From Romanomermis culicivorax (taxonomy: Eukaryota; Nematoda; Enoplea; Mermithida; Mermithidae): 64,000 nt of DNA. The DNA is taken from positions 186,001 through 250,000 of the forward strand of contig CAWUHX010000138.1 of NCBI GenBank assembly GCA_963922205.1, in the 5' to 3' direction. This document shows positions 20,753 through 33,365 of the stretch, in pieces. The position numbers and the translations under genes are program-made. The notes below the pieces were generated by a model. That model saw nothing but the letters and a program-made list of their open reading frames with translations, did no database searches and had not been told where the DNA came from. The stretch's first letter is position 1; each line of letters starts with the position of its first letter.

Positions 20753-23700
20753 TTATAACTTTTGCAATTGGAAACTTTCCACTGCCTTATCGACAACCAT
20801 TTCTGCAATGGCTAAACTGGATGTGGCCGCCGGGGATGGCGCGTTTCGGACGTGCAAAACCCGTTCGGCTAAATCACCTTTACCCGAATCGAAGACGAAA
20901 TCGTCCACCAAGCTTCCATTCTGATCCAACGCTTGAGCTCTAACGCCCGCAGGGCCGCTGAATGAAAAAGGAAAGTATGAAGAATATCACGCACAAACAT
21001 AAATTCAACATATCTAAAAAAGCTACATATACTATGGGTATCAGAAGAGATAATAGAGCAGCGTCCTATCTCAAAATTAACCTTATTTAACGAGTTTGTC
21101 TTACGATTAGAATTCGCGCGGACGTTGGACACCACTCTTGAAAAATGTAAAAAGTCATGCGGAAAAAGTTCTATCTAAAATATAAAACATAAAAAGATTA
21201 AGACTAAAAACGCTTCATTATTACAGTTAGCTTTAATCATATTCCTAAGGAATTTTCTTTTGTTGAAAAGTAGGTATGGAAAAATCTTGCATTGAAATTT
21301 TTGCTGGAGAGATTAATTTCGCATATATATAATCGGACATAAAAACCCTCGAAATGTTCGGCCTTAAATCTCGATTGATTAGCAACGTTTATTCTTTTGA
21401 ACGTTGCTGACATTATATATGACTTATTGATGTTCACTGTAGCTTTCAGTTCTACAAATATAATTTACAAAGAGAAATCGAAATACCGTTCTACATCGTC
21501 AACCGTCAATTCGGGCACAAATCGTTGCAGTTGTCTAACTTCGGCGCTCATCGAAAAACTTCGCAACATTTCTTTCATGCCCATTCTGGCGTACTTGAAC
21601 ATCAGTTTCTGCATCCCCCTTAAAAGAACGATAGTGGAAGATCTAGTTTCAATAGCAGCTTTTTCGTCCAAGAAAAAGACATGTATTCTATTCCTAAGCT
21701 TCTAGCAAAAAAACATTTTTTGGGGTTAGAAATATACCGCCTTTTATTCCAAAAGCATCTTTTGTTCAAGATCCGAGAGTTTATTCGTCGACACCAAAAA
21801 ATTGTAAAACTATACAAAAATTTTTAATCGAAAATTAGAGTTGACGATCTGGTTCCTAATTTTAAAAAGGTTTTGGGTGAGGAATATTTCTTTTTTCATT
21901 TATGATGTCGATTTATGGTGAATAAAATAAAGAAAGTTCTCTGATGAACAGCACAACTGGAGTGGAAAAGTGCCGCAGGAATCCCTCAGCAGGAACTTTC
22001 GACTATAGGGCAATCCACTCGAAGAATTCACCGACTATATGGATATCATACGGCTAGGGTACATGAACCACCACTATTGGTGGTGGAAAAAGTTGAAAAA
22101 TGTCTGTTTTCGGTAGAAAATAATAATCTTTGAACGAAAAATAGCCTAATATGTCAATTTTTCGGCCCTTCGGTATAAATGAGAATTTTCAAAGATTTTT
22201 AGACAATAAGTATTTTTTAAACCAATATCCCGACTAGAGGGAAAAAATTTTCGAAATTTTTTTATTTTAAATAAATCCCGCCCTACATTTTAAGGAAGCC
22301 ATCACCCAACCCATCAAAATATTACACGTATGTTGATGAAGAATCTAGAATCCTTACCTGAATGTAATCGATTCCACAAATTCATTATAGTCGAAATCCC
22401 AGAATTTATATCCTTCCCTTTTGAAGGCTAAAATGGCGTTCGGCCCTAGCCAAACATCGCCGTTCATACGAGGGGTAAAGTGTACGCCGAGAAAAGGGAA
22501 TTTCAAATCAGGAACCTACAAAAAAGCCAACGAACGTCTTATGCTAGATCATACATGGACAGCATAGAAATTATGTTGGGCGTCAGCCAGAACAGTGCGT
22601 GGGATAGAAATTTTTTGATAAGTAAGGTCCGACAACATCCTAGCAGCATATTCTTTAATCTATATTAGTCAAATATGTGAAACTATTTGCTTGGTAAGCA
22701 CTTTTTAAAGCTCTAATGTTACTTCTTTGGAATCAAGTATGCGTTGTTAAGATAAACCGTAAAACTACGGCACCATTTTTATTCTTATGACGATTTTCTC
22801 TTTTATCTCGCTCATTTTCCTTCATCATTCTCTCGATCAAAGCTAAGGGTCGAACCTGTTGTGAGTCAGCAAGAATCTGCTAAAAGTCAATCAATATCTG
22901 CCGTTGGTCAATACCCCCAAACCCCCACGTGCATGTACGTGCTAGACATATAAAAATCACAGAATACCTTCAAAACTGAACCAAATTGTAGAAACCATGA
23001 TAAAAATAGAGCTAAAATAGTATGTTCTTACCGGATAAATATTGCCTTTTATTAAATTTCGTTTCTCTGGCTTCAATAATAAATACTCGCCGCGGAAAGG
23101 CACAATTTTTGGAATTTCAGAACAGGCGGATAGTTGGGCGACATGATCGGAATAAAGTCCAGCGCACGTTACAGCATAATGACATCTTATGTCGACCTAT
23201 TTTGAAAATTAAAGACAGATTAGTGTAGCTTTCCGACTTTTCTAACAGATATGAAAATTCAGTTTCCAAAAATAGTAAAAAAACTAATTTTTTGGTCGAA
23301 AACGGAAGCTTTTTGAAACTTTACTTGATCTGTAAAACGAAGGCTAAGCGGCAGAAAAGTTTCGTTATTGCTATTCGGGCTATTCAAGAAGAAATTGTTG
23401 ACTTTGTGATCGATCAAAACATGACCTCCTGCGTCTTTAAAATTCTTGGCGTATGTCTTTGTAACCAGACACCAATCAACTATGCCTGTGTGAGGGGACC
23501 AAATAGCCCTTATGCCCTAGAAAGTAAATAAGATGGAACGGAACAAGGATTTAAAGCGATTGATACTAGGATGCAGACGGGGCAAACTTTTCTACCCCGA
23601 CCGCTTCCGGAGATTATTCAAGTCACTATATACGTCAACTATCAAATAAAAATGAAATGAGATCAATTGAATAAAATTGTTCAGCATGTAGAATCAAGTT

Positions 23701-26161
23701 TTATTCGAAAGGAATAATAGAATTTGCAGTCTGTTTCAGGAGTGCCTATGATTAACAAAGTCGGGAAGAAAGTACTTCCACATGCCCCAGATTGAGTTGC
23801 TCATTTGTATTAGCTTAACTTGCGTTTAAAGCTAAGTGACGTTATCCAGTACCGTACCAAGGATTTGTCCAAGGAGCATGCGGATTCAAAATTTAATTTT
23901 TTTGTGCTTTTGGAAAAAATTATCCGTGCTCGATATTCGCTTCGTTATAATTACTTTAGAACAGAATCTGAAATTTAACAAGCAAATGAAATAATGTCTA
24001 GTTTATATCGTATACACCGATATTCGTGCACCATAGTTCGACTCGGTTAAAATTGGCTTTCATTATTTTAGAGTCGAATTAAAAATTTTTCAAATCGCCA
24101 ACGGCCATTGGTACGGCCCTGGCTTTATCCCTATCTGTTAGTTAAGTTAAGGTGAATGGCATTGAGGTGTTTTTGACCTTATTACCTATCAGCTATAAAC
24201 ATATGCTTGACCAATTTCCTCCTAGAGTAAAGTATTGTAATTATTCATGACGATAAAACTAAAAATTGAAGATTATTCTAAAAGCAGATGAGTTTTACCG
24301 TACCAATTTTAGCTTTAAAATTATTTTTGAATTTGAATTAAATTTGAAATTGATTGTTAGTCTTAATTTGAACTAATGGAGTGGAACGTTAGTGCTTGTG
24401 AAATGCAGCTATGCCTTATTATTTATAAGTGAGTGAAAATACTAATCATAAACTACCTGATATTGTTTGTTTAATTCAGCGTAGAACTCAATATTCGTTG
24501 ACATGACAAATGAATTTTCCAAAATGAGTCTCCATCAGAACTGTAGTTATTTACTTCCAAAGCTACTATTTTTTTCGCCTTGCTAAAGATTCTCATTCAA
24601 AAAAAATTTGGAATCACGCTAAGAAGTCTAACGAAAACAAAATTTTGTGCAGTATACACTGGATACGACAGGTCAAGCTATTTGAAGTTTGAGTCGCAAT
24701 TCTGAAAGTCTGAGTTTCTTTAATAGCTCGCATCTGTATACTCGTAACATCGTCAACACAATTCTCACCAATAGTTCCGTTAGATTTTGGATTTGCAGAA
24801 AATAAATAGCAACAGAGACCGGAGTCCGAGCATCCGAATCAATTAATCTATCAAAAAGTCACTAATTCTCAAATCTCAATTAAGTCATTCTTAAATTAGA
24901 AGAGATATTTACAAACAGTTTTCATAAGAAAGAAAAAATATTCAGTGTGGAGATTTGTGCAACCGTCGATTGAATATCCCAGTATGATCATTTTTGCCGT
25001 ATTTTGATCAACTAATGGTCTAAAAGCTGAAAATTCCCCGGCCATCGGCAATTTTCGGAAAATGCCCCTGCCGGTAACGGAGTCGGGGATTTTCGACTCC
25101 CTAGGTTGGGGCCGAAAACCGACCGCCCCCTACTTCGTACTCGACAATGAGGTTCGATTTTCGGAATATCGACACCTTCGATTATTTTCATGTCTTTGAC
25201 ACCATTGGCTAATCCACGTTGGAAAAGCGTATCTAATGCGGCCAATTCGTGCTTTTCGGTGGCAACGATCAACTGCAAAGTTTGAAGAAACTTGAAATTT
25301 TTGCGAAATGCCGTTCAGGAATTTCGATAAAATATTGCCGAATTTTTGAAAATCTTTTAAAGCTTAAGGCCCTGTCATACTTCGCCGCGCGGTGGCTTGT
25401 CATACTTCGCCGCGCGGTAGCGCGCGGCGCCGCTTTTTTACTTTTGGATTTTGCTCTTCTCAAAAAATGTGTATTGGTTTAGTTGAAACCTGACGGGGCG
25501 CCGCAAAAATTACAAAAACCTATTCATACTTCAAAGGCGGTACCGCGCGGCGCGGTGAAGTATGACAGGGCCTTTACTCTAGATATCATTTTTCCGTGGA
25601 CAAAGTTTGTGAACCAACGTTTTACAACCCGAGAAAATATGAAAAATTTGGTATTTTCCAAGAGAAAATTTATCAAGAAATTTTTTGAGTAGAATCGTAT
25701 ACTGACTGGCGATGTTTCAATAGTTCAACTCCGGTAGATGAAATTTTTTCAAGTAATAAGAAATTACTTACTTTACCACACTTCTTATAAGGAATATTAT
25801 TCTGGTCGAAGTATTTGTAAGATAGTTCCAGTCCTTTAACGCATAGCTTGGCCTTGAGCGTGCCGGGTAAATAGTAAATCCCAGCGTGGACGACACCGCT
25901 GTTGTGACCGCTTTGATGGGCAGCTGAAAATTAAAGTCTTAAGGTTTTCAACAAGAAAACCCGATTACATCGAGATTAAAAACAAGCGAGAAAACAATAG
26001 TAAATAGAGACATAAATCCATAATATCTACCGAGCTCATTCTCTTTCTCGACTAGAATGATTTTCAAATGCGGATATCGAGAAAGGAGTTCCCGCGCGGT
26101 GGCACATCCGACAATACCACCACCGACAACAACGATGTCGCAATCTCGTGGACCATACCTC
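20753..26161 (-). CDS. L2HGDH: L-2-hydroxyglutarate dehydrogenase, eight exons
   Basis: A mitochondrial FAD enzyme that oxidises L-2-hydroxyglutarate to 2-oxoglutarate. Exons in gene order: 26161-26031, 25923-25772, 25272-25141, 23516-23325, 23196-23032, 22515-22358, 21618-21487, 20957-20753. All phases join and each exon has GT and AG borders (donors mostly GTAAG; acceptors TTTTCAG, TTTGCAG, TTTCTAG, TTTTAAG and similar). Landmarks in order are the FAD-binding [92 protein letters not shown] and [17 protein letters not shown]. The total of about 420 residues fits the family minus the transit peptide. Introns hold repeat R and a MITE. No disabling mutation is seen. Confidence 0.95.
22626..22960 (+). 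repeat. Dispersed repeat R, copy 2, in an L2HGDH intron
   Basis: Related to 19676-19975 along its length and in the same orientation. It lies in the intron between 22516 and 23031, antisense to L2HGDH. No inverted termini were found. Confidence 0.75.
25368..25572. mobile_element. GC-rich piggyBac-like MITE in an L2HGDH intron
   Basis: A 205-bp element with inverted ends GGCCCTGTCATACTTC(G/A)CCGCGC. The flanks are TTAA (25364-25367) and TTTA (25573-25576), close to the TTAA target of piggyBac elements. The left end carries a tandem copy of its CATACTTCGCCGCGCGGT block. GC content is much above the surrounding intron. No coding capacity. Confidence 0.7.
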
Positions 26162-26203
26162 CTAAAATGAAGTTAAAATATTACGGATGAATAAAATGAG
26201 AAC

Positions 26204-26241
26204 CTTCTGAAAAAACGTCGGTCGGTAAGCAACAGTACCAT
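26204..26241 (-). CDS. L2HGDH: Candidate first exon of L2HGDH
   Basis: Just upstream of the first certain exon a Met starts a short basic and hydrophobic stretch (MVLLLTDRRFFRR), like the beginning of a mitochondrial presequence. A GTTCTC donor and the TTTTAG acceptor would remove a 42-base intron and join in the right phase. The donor is weak and the intron very short, so a true first exon further upstream remains possible. Confidence 0.35.
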
Positions 26242-26249
26242 AATTCTGA

Positions 26250-27650
26250 AGGAGGTTATAGCATTAATAAAATAACAAAATAAGACGTACGGAAAAACCG
26301 AATTCTAAATAATGATATCTCCCTTATTCGACAAATAAAATATTCTATTTGTGGATTAAAAAGTTGAGTAAGCTTGGAGTTTTTGCTTGATTTTAGGTTG
26401 AATTTTCAGCTAATGGCCTAATCTGAGAACATTAATGGTCTAATTCATCATTCTTATACAGGAACATTATTACAGTTTTGTTTAAATCACAAAAAAAGTT
26501 TCTAGCCGGTTGAAAACATAAGTACGCAGACCAGTTTGCGATTAGTAAAAATTTCCAGTTTATAATTCTGTGTGCGTGCATGAATTGAACAGTGAGGTTA
26601 ATCAAATAATCCCAAACACAGTCAGCTTCAAAAACAAATAAATTCGCGAACCAACCACAATATCATAGGCGAAGCTGGAATTTTCGCCCGGGGAGGACAT
26701 CCTCCAATTTTAGTCAATACAACTCTGTATTGGAAGAATTCGTAATGGAAAAGGGACTGAAAATATATTTTTGTTAATTTGCAAAAAATGCTTATGATTA
26801 AAGGCGCCAGAAAATCCGGAAAACTAAAATTTCTTATATCCACAGGAAAGCATTTTATTTTAGCTTAATTAAGTCTCAAAAAATGTCAAACATTCTCTCC
26901 AGACAGGGTGGAGATCTCACGCTCTCACTACACCTGTGTACAACATAAATTAGTGGCAATAGTTTACTTTCGTTTTTGCTCATAATTCGACGAAGCGCAT
27001 ACGTTTCGACAGGCAAATTGTGAACATATTTTTTTGAAACCGGTATTATTTGTGAAACACTGTCCAGTGAGTAAACGAAATGGTGTCATAGTCGCGCTAG
27101 TCATTAGAAAAATCTAGAAAAGGGACAAGAAACCAGCCTAGTTCAACAGCCGAAGCAGGATTGTATTTAAGGTCAAAGTAATATCATATTATCCGCCTTT
27201 AAAATTATATATAACAGAGAATACAAATTTTTTTCATGATTATATGACGTTTCACACTGAGAAATCTATTTTATCACTCAGAAATTTGAACACAATACAT
27301 GTTAAAAAATGACCCCCGATTCGACCGATGACACATGGACACAGTGTACCCCATAAGGGAGGTATTCACCGGTCCTAGGTTTGGAAACTCACGTGTCATA
27401 ATGGGTGAGCCAATTTGAAGGAAATGAGTAAGTGAGCAGTTTAACAAGGACTGATATTACTATTTTTGAGACTGCGTGGCACTGCGTGGCCAGTATAAGA
27501 AAAATATGTTTTCGGTGTCGACTCCACAGGTCTGAAAATGTATATACTGCATTCATGATTTTGATGTACGAAAGTTGAAAAATTAACAGCTCTGCAGAAC
27601 AGTCTATTCCCAAGTGAGCGGATTCCCAATTGAGCGATTACCATTGATAT
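26250..27650. other. AT-rich DNA upstream of L2HGDH
   Basis: I find no exon or classified repeat. The L2HGDH promoter should lie here, but no clear core element stands out. At 27611-27640 there are two inverted units of the GGGAATCGCTCA repeat described at 3945. Confidence 0.4.
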
Positions 27651-27654
27651 TGCC

Positions 27655-27690
27655 ATCTTTTCCTTGTCGATTGATCGACAAGGAAAAGAT
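27655..27690. repeat. Perfect 36-bp palindrome
   Basis: ATCTTTTCCTTGTCGAT and its exact inverse are separated by TG. The 17-bp arms are perfect. Its function is unknown; it may be the junction of two inverted repeats. Confidence 0.85.
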
Positions 27691-28090
27691 GAATTTTGGT
27701 GCATTAAGGTCAAGATCTCAATTTTCCAACCATTTTGTAACTATAATTTTAAACATGGAGCCGAGTTTGAATTCATAATCGTAATGGAGGTGATTTTCCT
27801 AAATTTCAAGTTTAATTTGAATTTTCTCATACTCATGAAAGTATGAACATATTTTTTAATTTGTAAAATGATATACACACGTTTTTGAGCCTCATGTTTA
27901 TTGAATAAGTTATTCTCAAACTGATTTTCCAGCATTTTAGCGTGTCAGGATGTAAAAAAAATTTCGTTGAGTAGCGCCGGAAAGATAAAGGAAACAACAG
28001 AAGCTGCATTTTCAAAACCCTATGCTTTTGTGCCAGAAGAAAATGAACGAATGCTATCTTGCAAGAATGTTTGTGAAAAGATAAACGAAA

Positions 28091-28524
28091 TATCGTGTTT
28101 TTTGCAATAAAAAATGTTCTTTTTTGGCCGATCTTTGTACATGTAGAAAGAAGGCTGTAACCGAAAAAAGCTGGTTGGAAATAAAATTTTGAACAGTATT
28201 TTTTCGGACATGTATCAACTGATTGAATATCCACGTAATTTAATTATATACGTTCCGCAATATGCTACAAGCCCATTTTTCGATATTCTTTAATTAAAAA
28301 TTTTTGGCTCCCAAAATTTCAATTTGGCCCCTAAAACTTATGGGCTTGTAGCATATTGCGGAACGTATATAATTAAATTACATGGATATTCAATCAGTTG
28401 ATACATGTCCGAAAGAATACTGTTCAAAATTTTATTTTCAACCAGCGTTTTTCGGTTACACCTTCTTTCTACATGTAAAAAGATCTACCAAAAAAGAACA
28501 TTTTTTATTGCAAAAAACACGATA
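28091..28524. repeat. Long inverted repeat (fold-back)
   Basis: Arms 28091-28275 and 28341-28524 are about 184 bases and highly similar, around a 65-base loop. A transcript would form a long hairpin. It could be a fold-back MITE or a small-RNA precursor. No target duplication was identified. Confidence 0.85.
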
Positions 28525-28763
28525 AAAAACAGAGCAAAAAAAACCTGATCTTCGAGAAAAATCAATGATTCAGGCCAAATAAAATTACTTAGTATTATAT
28601 TCATCGACTCGGCGCGAATTTCACGTTTTCAGCCCCTAAATATTGGCACAGAGACCAAAAAAAATTGTGCCCATATGACACAAAAAACATTTTCTACTAG
28701 AAACATATTGAAAACTCCGGAAAGGTTTTAGACCAAAAGTTTGATAAAAATATGCCATTAATT

Positions 28764-30668
28764 CAGAGGTCCCCAAGGTCGAAAATTTAGGTAGGGGTGA
28801 AATCGTACCCGTCATTCCAGCTCCCAATCATGCAACTCGAATGTACCTATTATACGCAGAGAATAGTCAGACTTTGAAGATGTTCGTGTCAACTGATTCC
28901 TGCACATTTCAAGAATCGGGCACAACATACTTTTGGAAACCATTATTTGAACCAGCATCTTCGGGAGTTATGAGCTTATTCCATCACTGATAACAGTGCT
29001 TCCAATTGAAAGTGCTGATGCCGAATGTGTCTTTTTACTAATCCCATTAGATTATGAACCACGAGTTTGAAACCAGGTACCACTCATGATAAGCGTCAAC
29101 GGACCTCGCATGTCTCAACTCATAGCAGGAAAGTATGCCACAGCTTGGGTGGAGAAAAATAACCATATGCGCACAGAACACCCAACGCAGAAGCGGGAAA
29201 AAGGAAAGGAGAGCATGGAGAGGAAGAATTTTAAGAATATGACGCTTTTCTTCCCAAGGGGCGATTTTTTGATAAATCACGTATATATAACTCATTATTT
29301 GATCTCCCAATCATATATATATATAATGATTTCCTACGAGTAGTATATATTAATGTGCTGATATCCTTTCTTAAAAATCGCTGTATGGCACAGAAGTTGC
29401 ATACTTTCCCATTATCATTTGCACAGTAAATGTGTCAAAAAGACCAGTGTGTAATCCCTCTCAGGCAAAAAAAAAAGTGAGTAATCCCTCTCAAGCAATT
29501 TTTCTCGAATTACTATAACCTACTGAGGAGAGGATGAGGTCTACCAAAATTTTTGCTATAGTGAGCTGTTTTTATGGGGGTAGTAAATGAATTTCCAAAT
29601 CTAAGACCGGGGTAATACCCCCTCCTATGGGGTGCTATCAGAGCACCCCATGGGGGGGTATGGGGAGGGGTTTTACCCCCGTCTTTGATTTGGAAATTCA
29701 TTTACTACCCCCATAAAAATAGCTCACTATAGCAAAAAATTTTGGTAGACCTCATCCTCTTCCCAGTAGGTTATAGTAATTCTAGAAAAATTGCACAATG
29801 TGTGATTGTGAGGAATTACTCACTGCTCGTTTTGACACATTTACTGAGCAAATGATAATGGGAAAGTATGCAACTTCTGTGCCATATAGCGATTTTTAGG
29901 AAAGGATATCAGCAAATTAATATATACTACTTGTAGGAAATCATTATATATATAATTGGGAGATGAAATAATGACTTATGTATATGTCATTAATCAACCC
30001 CTTGGGAAGAAAAACATTATGTTCTTAAAATTCTTCCTCTTCATGCTCTCCTTTCCTTTTCCCTGCTTCTGCGTTGGGTCTTCTGTGGGCATATGGTTAC
30101 CCAAGCTGTGGCATACTTTCCTGCTATGAGTTGAGACATGTGAGGTCTGTTGACGTGGATCAGGAGTGGTACTTGGTTTCAAACTCGTAGTTCATAATCT
30201 AATGGGATTAATAATACTAAAGCCACATTCAGCATCAGGACTTTCAATAGGAAGCACTGTTCCAAGCCTTATCAGTGATGGAATAAGCCCATACTGCTGA
30301 AGATGCTGGTTCAAATAATGTTTCCAAACGTATGTTGTGCCCGATTCTTGAAATGTGCAGGAATCAGTTGGCACGACAGTCTTCAAAGTGTGACTATTCT
30401 GTGCGTATAATTAGTGCATTCAAGTTGCATGATTGGGAGCTGGAAAATGGAGTTGAAATAGTAAATGTTTTTTGACTGAAAAAAACAAAGTAGGGGCATT
30501 ATTCATTTTTGAAAGCTCTATGTGGTGAGAGTATTAGACCACCCCCCTCCTTCGCAAAAAAGTTGGGAGCAAAAAAAAAAGGTCACGGCATATTTCAAGT
30601 ACTACCCTTAAAATTTACGATTTTACCCCTACCTAAATTTTCGACCTTGGGGACCTCTGGGTGCTATG
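28764..30668. mobile_element. hAT-like element A (outer), split by element B
   Basis: Termini are CAGAGGTCCCC and CATAGCACCCC (inverse of the right end). The 8-bp duplication CATTAATT is exact on both sides (28756-28763 and 30669-30676). After removal of B the element is about 0.88 kb. A's left arm is in inverse orientation to B, so together they form a palindrome of about 1.9 kb. No transposase. Confidence 0.9.
29639..30659. mobile_element. hAT-like element B, inserted into the end of A
   Basis: A 1021-bp copy with ends CAGAGCACCCC and CAGAGGTCCCC. It is flanked by the exact duplication GGTGCTAT (29631-29638 and 30660-30667), which is part of A's terminal repeat, so B jumped into A ten bases from its tip. 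It is over 90% similar by eye to copy C at 33366. Confidence 0.92.
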
Positions 30669-31219
30669 CATTAATTTATGAAAAGATCATACCCAATTTA
30701 TTTTTCAGCTAACCACGTCAGTGAAATAAGAAAAAAACTGTGCAGGCAGCAAAACGGTTTACGACTCAAAAAGAAATGGAATGCTGCGAAAATTTAAATA
30801 ACACCATAGAATTGTTCAGGAAGTATATACATATTTTGATTCAATTCTCGTCTACGAATATCTTTCTATAGATGATGTGAAGATTCAAGAGAAAATTAAG
30901 TCGAAAATTGTGTAAATTTTTTTGTCAAAAAATTGTAACAACAATATCGACATTTTTATTTGAATCAATTAAATACAAACAAAAAAGAATTTCAGTTTCA
31001 AATCAGAATCCGACTGAATGAACACAGAAACTTCAGAATTTCTATTAATTTATCAGTCACTGACAACTAAAGTTTGCTGCAACAATATAAATACACTATA
31101 ATGAGGGCTTTCATTTGCTTTTGGACTAAATAAAGTGTGTAATATTATATTCATTTACTCGGCGCGATGAAGTGCCGAAAAAATTTGCGTTTTCAGTCAG
31201 CCTCAGCCCCTAAATAAAA

Positions 31220-31616
31220 GGCACTTATGGAGTTTAGGGGGTAGTACGGAATTTTTTCCATAATTTTTACAAATTCACAAATTTCCGACTAAAATGATGA
31301 CGCTGATTACAAATATGTCAGTAGTATTCCATAAAATTGAATATTTCAACAGCAAACAGGATGTTCCATGACAAAATTTTTTTAACGAAATTTGTATATT
31401 TGTGACTATGTTATGGGCAAATCGATGATGCTGATTACGAATATGCTAGTAGTATTGCATGCAATCAAACATATTGATCAAAAAGCATTAACAAGGTTTG
31501 CATTTTTATCAACTTTACAGTTTATTGCGTAAAAAATAGTTTACACTCCGCAAAAATTAGATAACTCGACCTGGAAAAAAAAATTTACACTCCCCAAAAA
31601 TTGGATTACTCGACCC
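31220..31616. repeat. Short direct duplications before element 3
   Basis: Two related blocks (ATGACGCTGATTACAAATATG near 31294 and ATGATGCTGATTACGAATATG near 31424) lie about 130 bases apart. Two copies of TTTACACTCC(G/C)CAAAAATT(A/G)GAT lie at 31540-31615. No gene. Confidence 0.6.
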
Positions 31617-33364
31617 GAAATCAACAAGTGTTGAAATTCTTCATCGCGTTTGAAAACGAGTTTGGCCTTGATGCCTCTGACTATGTGAAACTTCACACAT
31701 TGCGTCACTTGACGCGATGGTGCTCTGAACACCATATAAGATGTCCAATCATATGACGAAGCAAAACAGATTCTGATGTGTATGAATGCACCAAATTGTG
31801 ATCAAGATACACTCCAATGCGAGCTCCCCAGTCCATCGCTCCATTCAAAACTGAAGATCCGTCAGCTTTCTCGAACCAAATCAGCACCTCTGTACATTTA
31901 CTGTACTATGACAGAAGTGCTCAGTATCAGCATAGGAAAGTTATTACAACTTTTATTTGGAAAATGCCAGAAATTTACAGAGTTTCGATTGACGCGAGTA
32001 CTCTAGAAAGGATTACTGATTTAGCAATAGCTGTCGCGAAAGTTCAGTAAATTCAGCCAGCGAATAAACAAATGACTGTGAGAGTAGAACAACCTATACT
32101 GGTTAGCAAACTCGAAAATCCATCGGAACAGCAACCATCTCAATCACGTTTTAGAGATGAATTGAAACCTCGCTTCAGAGATAACTCTCAATCCTGAAAT
32201 AGAGCTGATTCTAGACAATCCGATTTCAAGAAAATTCGACTCTAATGAAAACCAAAGAATTCGAGGAAAGCGTAAAATGAATCCTGGAAAAATTTGGAAT
32301 CCGTGAAAATTCACAAAACGCTGACAATTTCGAAAATCGAAGGTCACGATTGGATAGAGGAATGAGTCCGAATTTCTGGAATAGAGAAAACATTCCTATA
32401 CGGGATTTTTCTCAAAATCAAAATTTCCAATCAAATCAATCACGTGAACGACTGGCGAAATACTGCACCTACCATGGTAAGTGTAAGCACGACAGCTCCG
32501 AATGCTATCAATTGAAACGACAGGCTGTACAGCCTCGACAACAGCAACCGAATACACAATGGCAAAATAATAATTGGTGATCTCGTTTTCAACAAAATAC
32601 ATGTAACTACATGCTTAATCAGAATCAAAATTTTGACCGAAATAACCATTTTATAATCCCCATAATTGAAACTATCAGAGAGATGTGGCAAACATTTCTC
32701 TCTGCAATTCTGAATCCAGACAAGAAAAGATAATCGAGTAGCATTACTACTACCCGATGAACAACTCACAGTCTGTACAGACTCAACTAGCTTCTCCGCA
32801 ACCATCGCAGCAAGTTTTGCCATCAGAAAGCAAAACAGTGTTTAACTCACCTAAACCTTTTGTTCCCATGAAGCCGACGACTAGTACAGCAAATATGCTT
32901 GAAGGTACAGAAACGTCGAAAGCTACAAATTTTTTGTTGCTCCTGGTATCACCAATTTCACAATCGAAAAACCTACTGAACTGTGGATCGCAAGATCGAG
33001 CGTATGTCCAATCGAAGAATGTTCACAAAAAGACATCAAACTTCTGAGCTTATACGCTCCTACATGAGCTTTTCATATTGATGCCGAGATAGGAAAAACC
33101 AAAACGAAAGCCTTGATCAATACCAGTGCCCAATGTTCAGTCATTTCCTCACGCCTAGCTCAATGCTTTTTGGGGATTGACTATGAAACATTAGAAACAT
33201 CTGCACAGATAAAAGTAGCCGACGGTGCTATCGTCGATGCCTGAGGTCCGATAATCTTCAAAATCAATTCACCTTTTCAGAATGCATCTAGCACAATGCT
33301 GGATTCTACCTACTGGAGCAATGCCTCCTACGAACCAATTTCCTAGTGCATCCGAGTGTTCGAG
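31617..33364 (+). pseudogene. Element 3 gag and protease remnant
   Basis: A decayed Ty3/Gypsy gag of the same clade as elements 1 and 2. QQVLKFFIAFENEFGLD near 31620 matches the capsid of element 1. The zinc knuckle CTYHGKCKHDSSEC at about 32460 keeps the C-x2-H-x4-H-x4-C spacing. Protease near 33100-33160 reads ALINTSAQCSV, with the catalytic Asp replaced by Asn. Several stops and shifts break the frame. A hAT-like element (copy C) cuts it at 33366. Confidence 0.8.
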
Positions 33365-33365
33365 C

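Larger units (their letters stand above)
28641..31215 (+). mobile_element. Truncated X-family repeat, interrupted by two nested hAT-like elements
   Basis: The parts 28641-28763 and 30669-31215 together match one X-family unit, also seen at 54705-56172 and inverted at 57885 and 61577. Shared landmarks are the GGCACAGAGACC-like start, CAGCTAACCANNTCAGTGA, GAATTTCAGTTT, AAGTTTGCTGCAACAAT and the CGGCGCGA hairpin near the end. Both termini are eroded. The two hAT-like elements A and B sit in the middle. Confidence 0.75.

Noticed and set aside
20596..20943. 115-codon plus-strand frame
   Set aside because: It is antisense to the last exon of L2HGDH, whose minus-strand translation matches the known family.
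27833..28234. 133-codon minus-strand frame
   Set aside because: It runs into the long inverted repeat and has no motif. It is probably chance.
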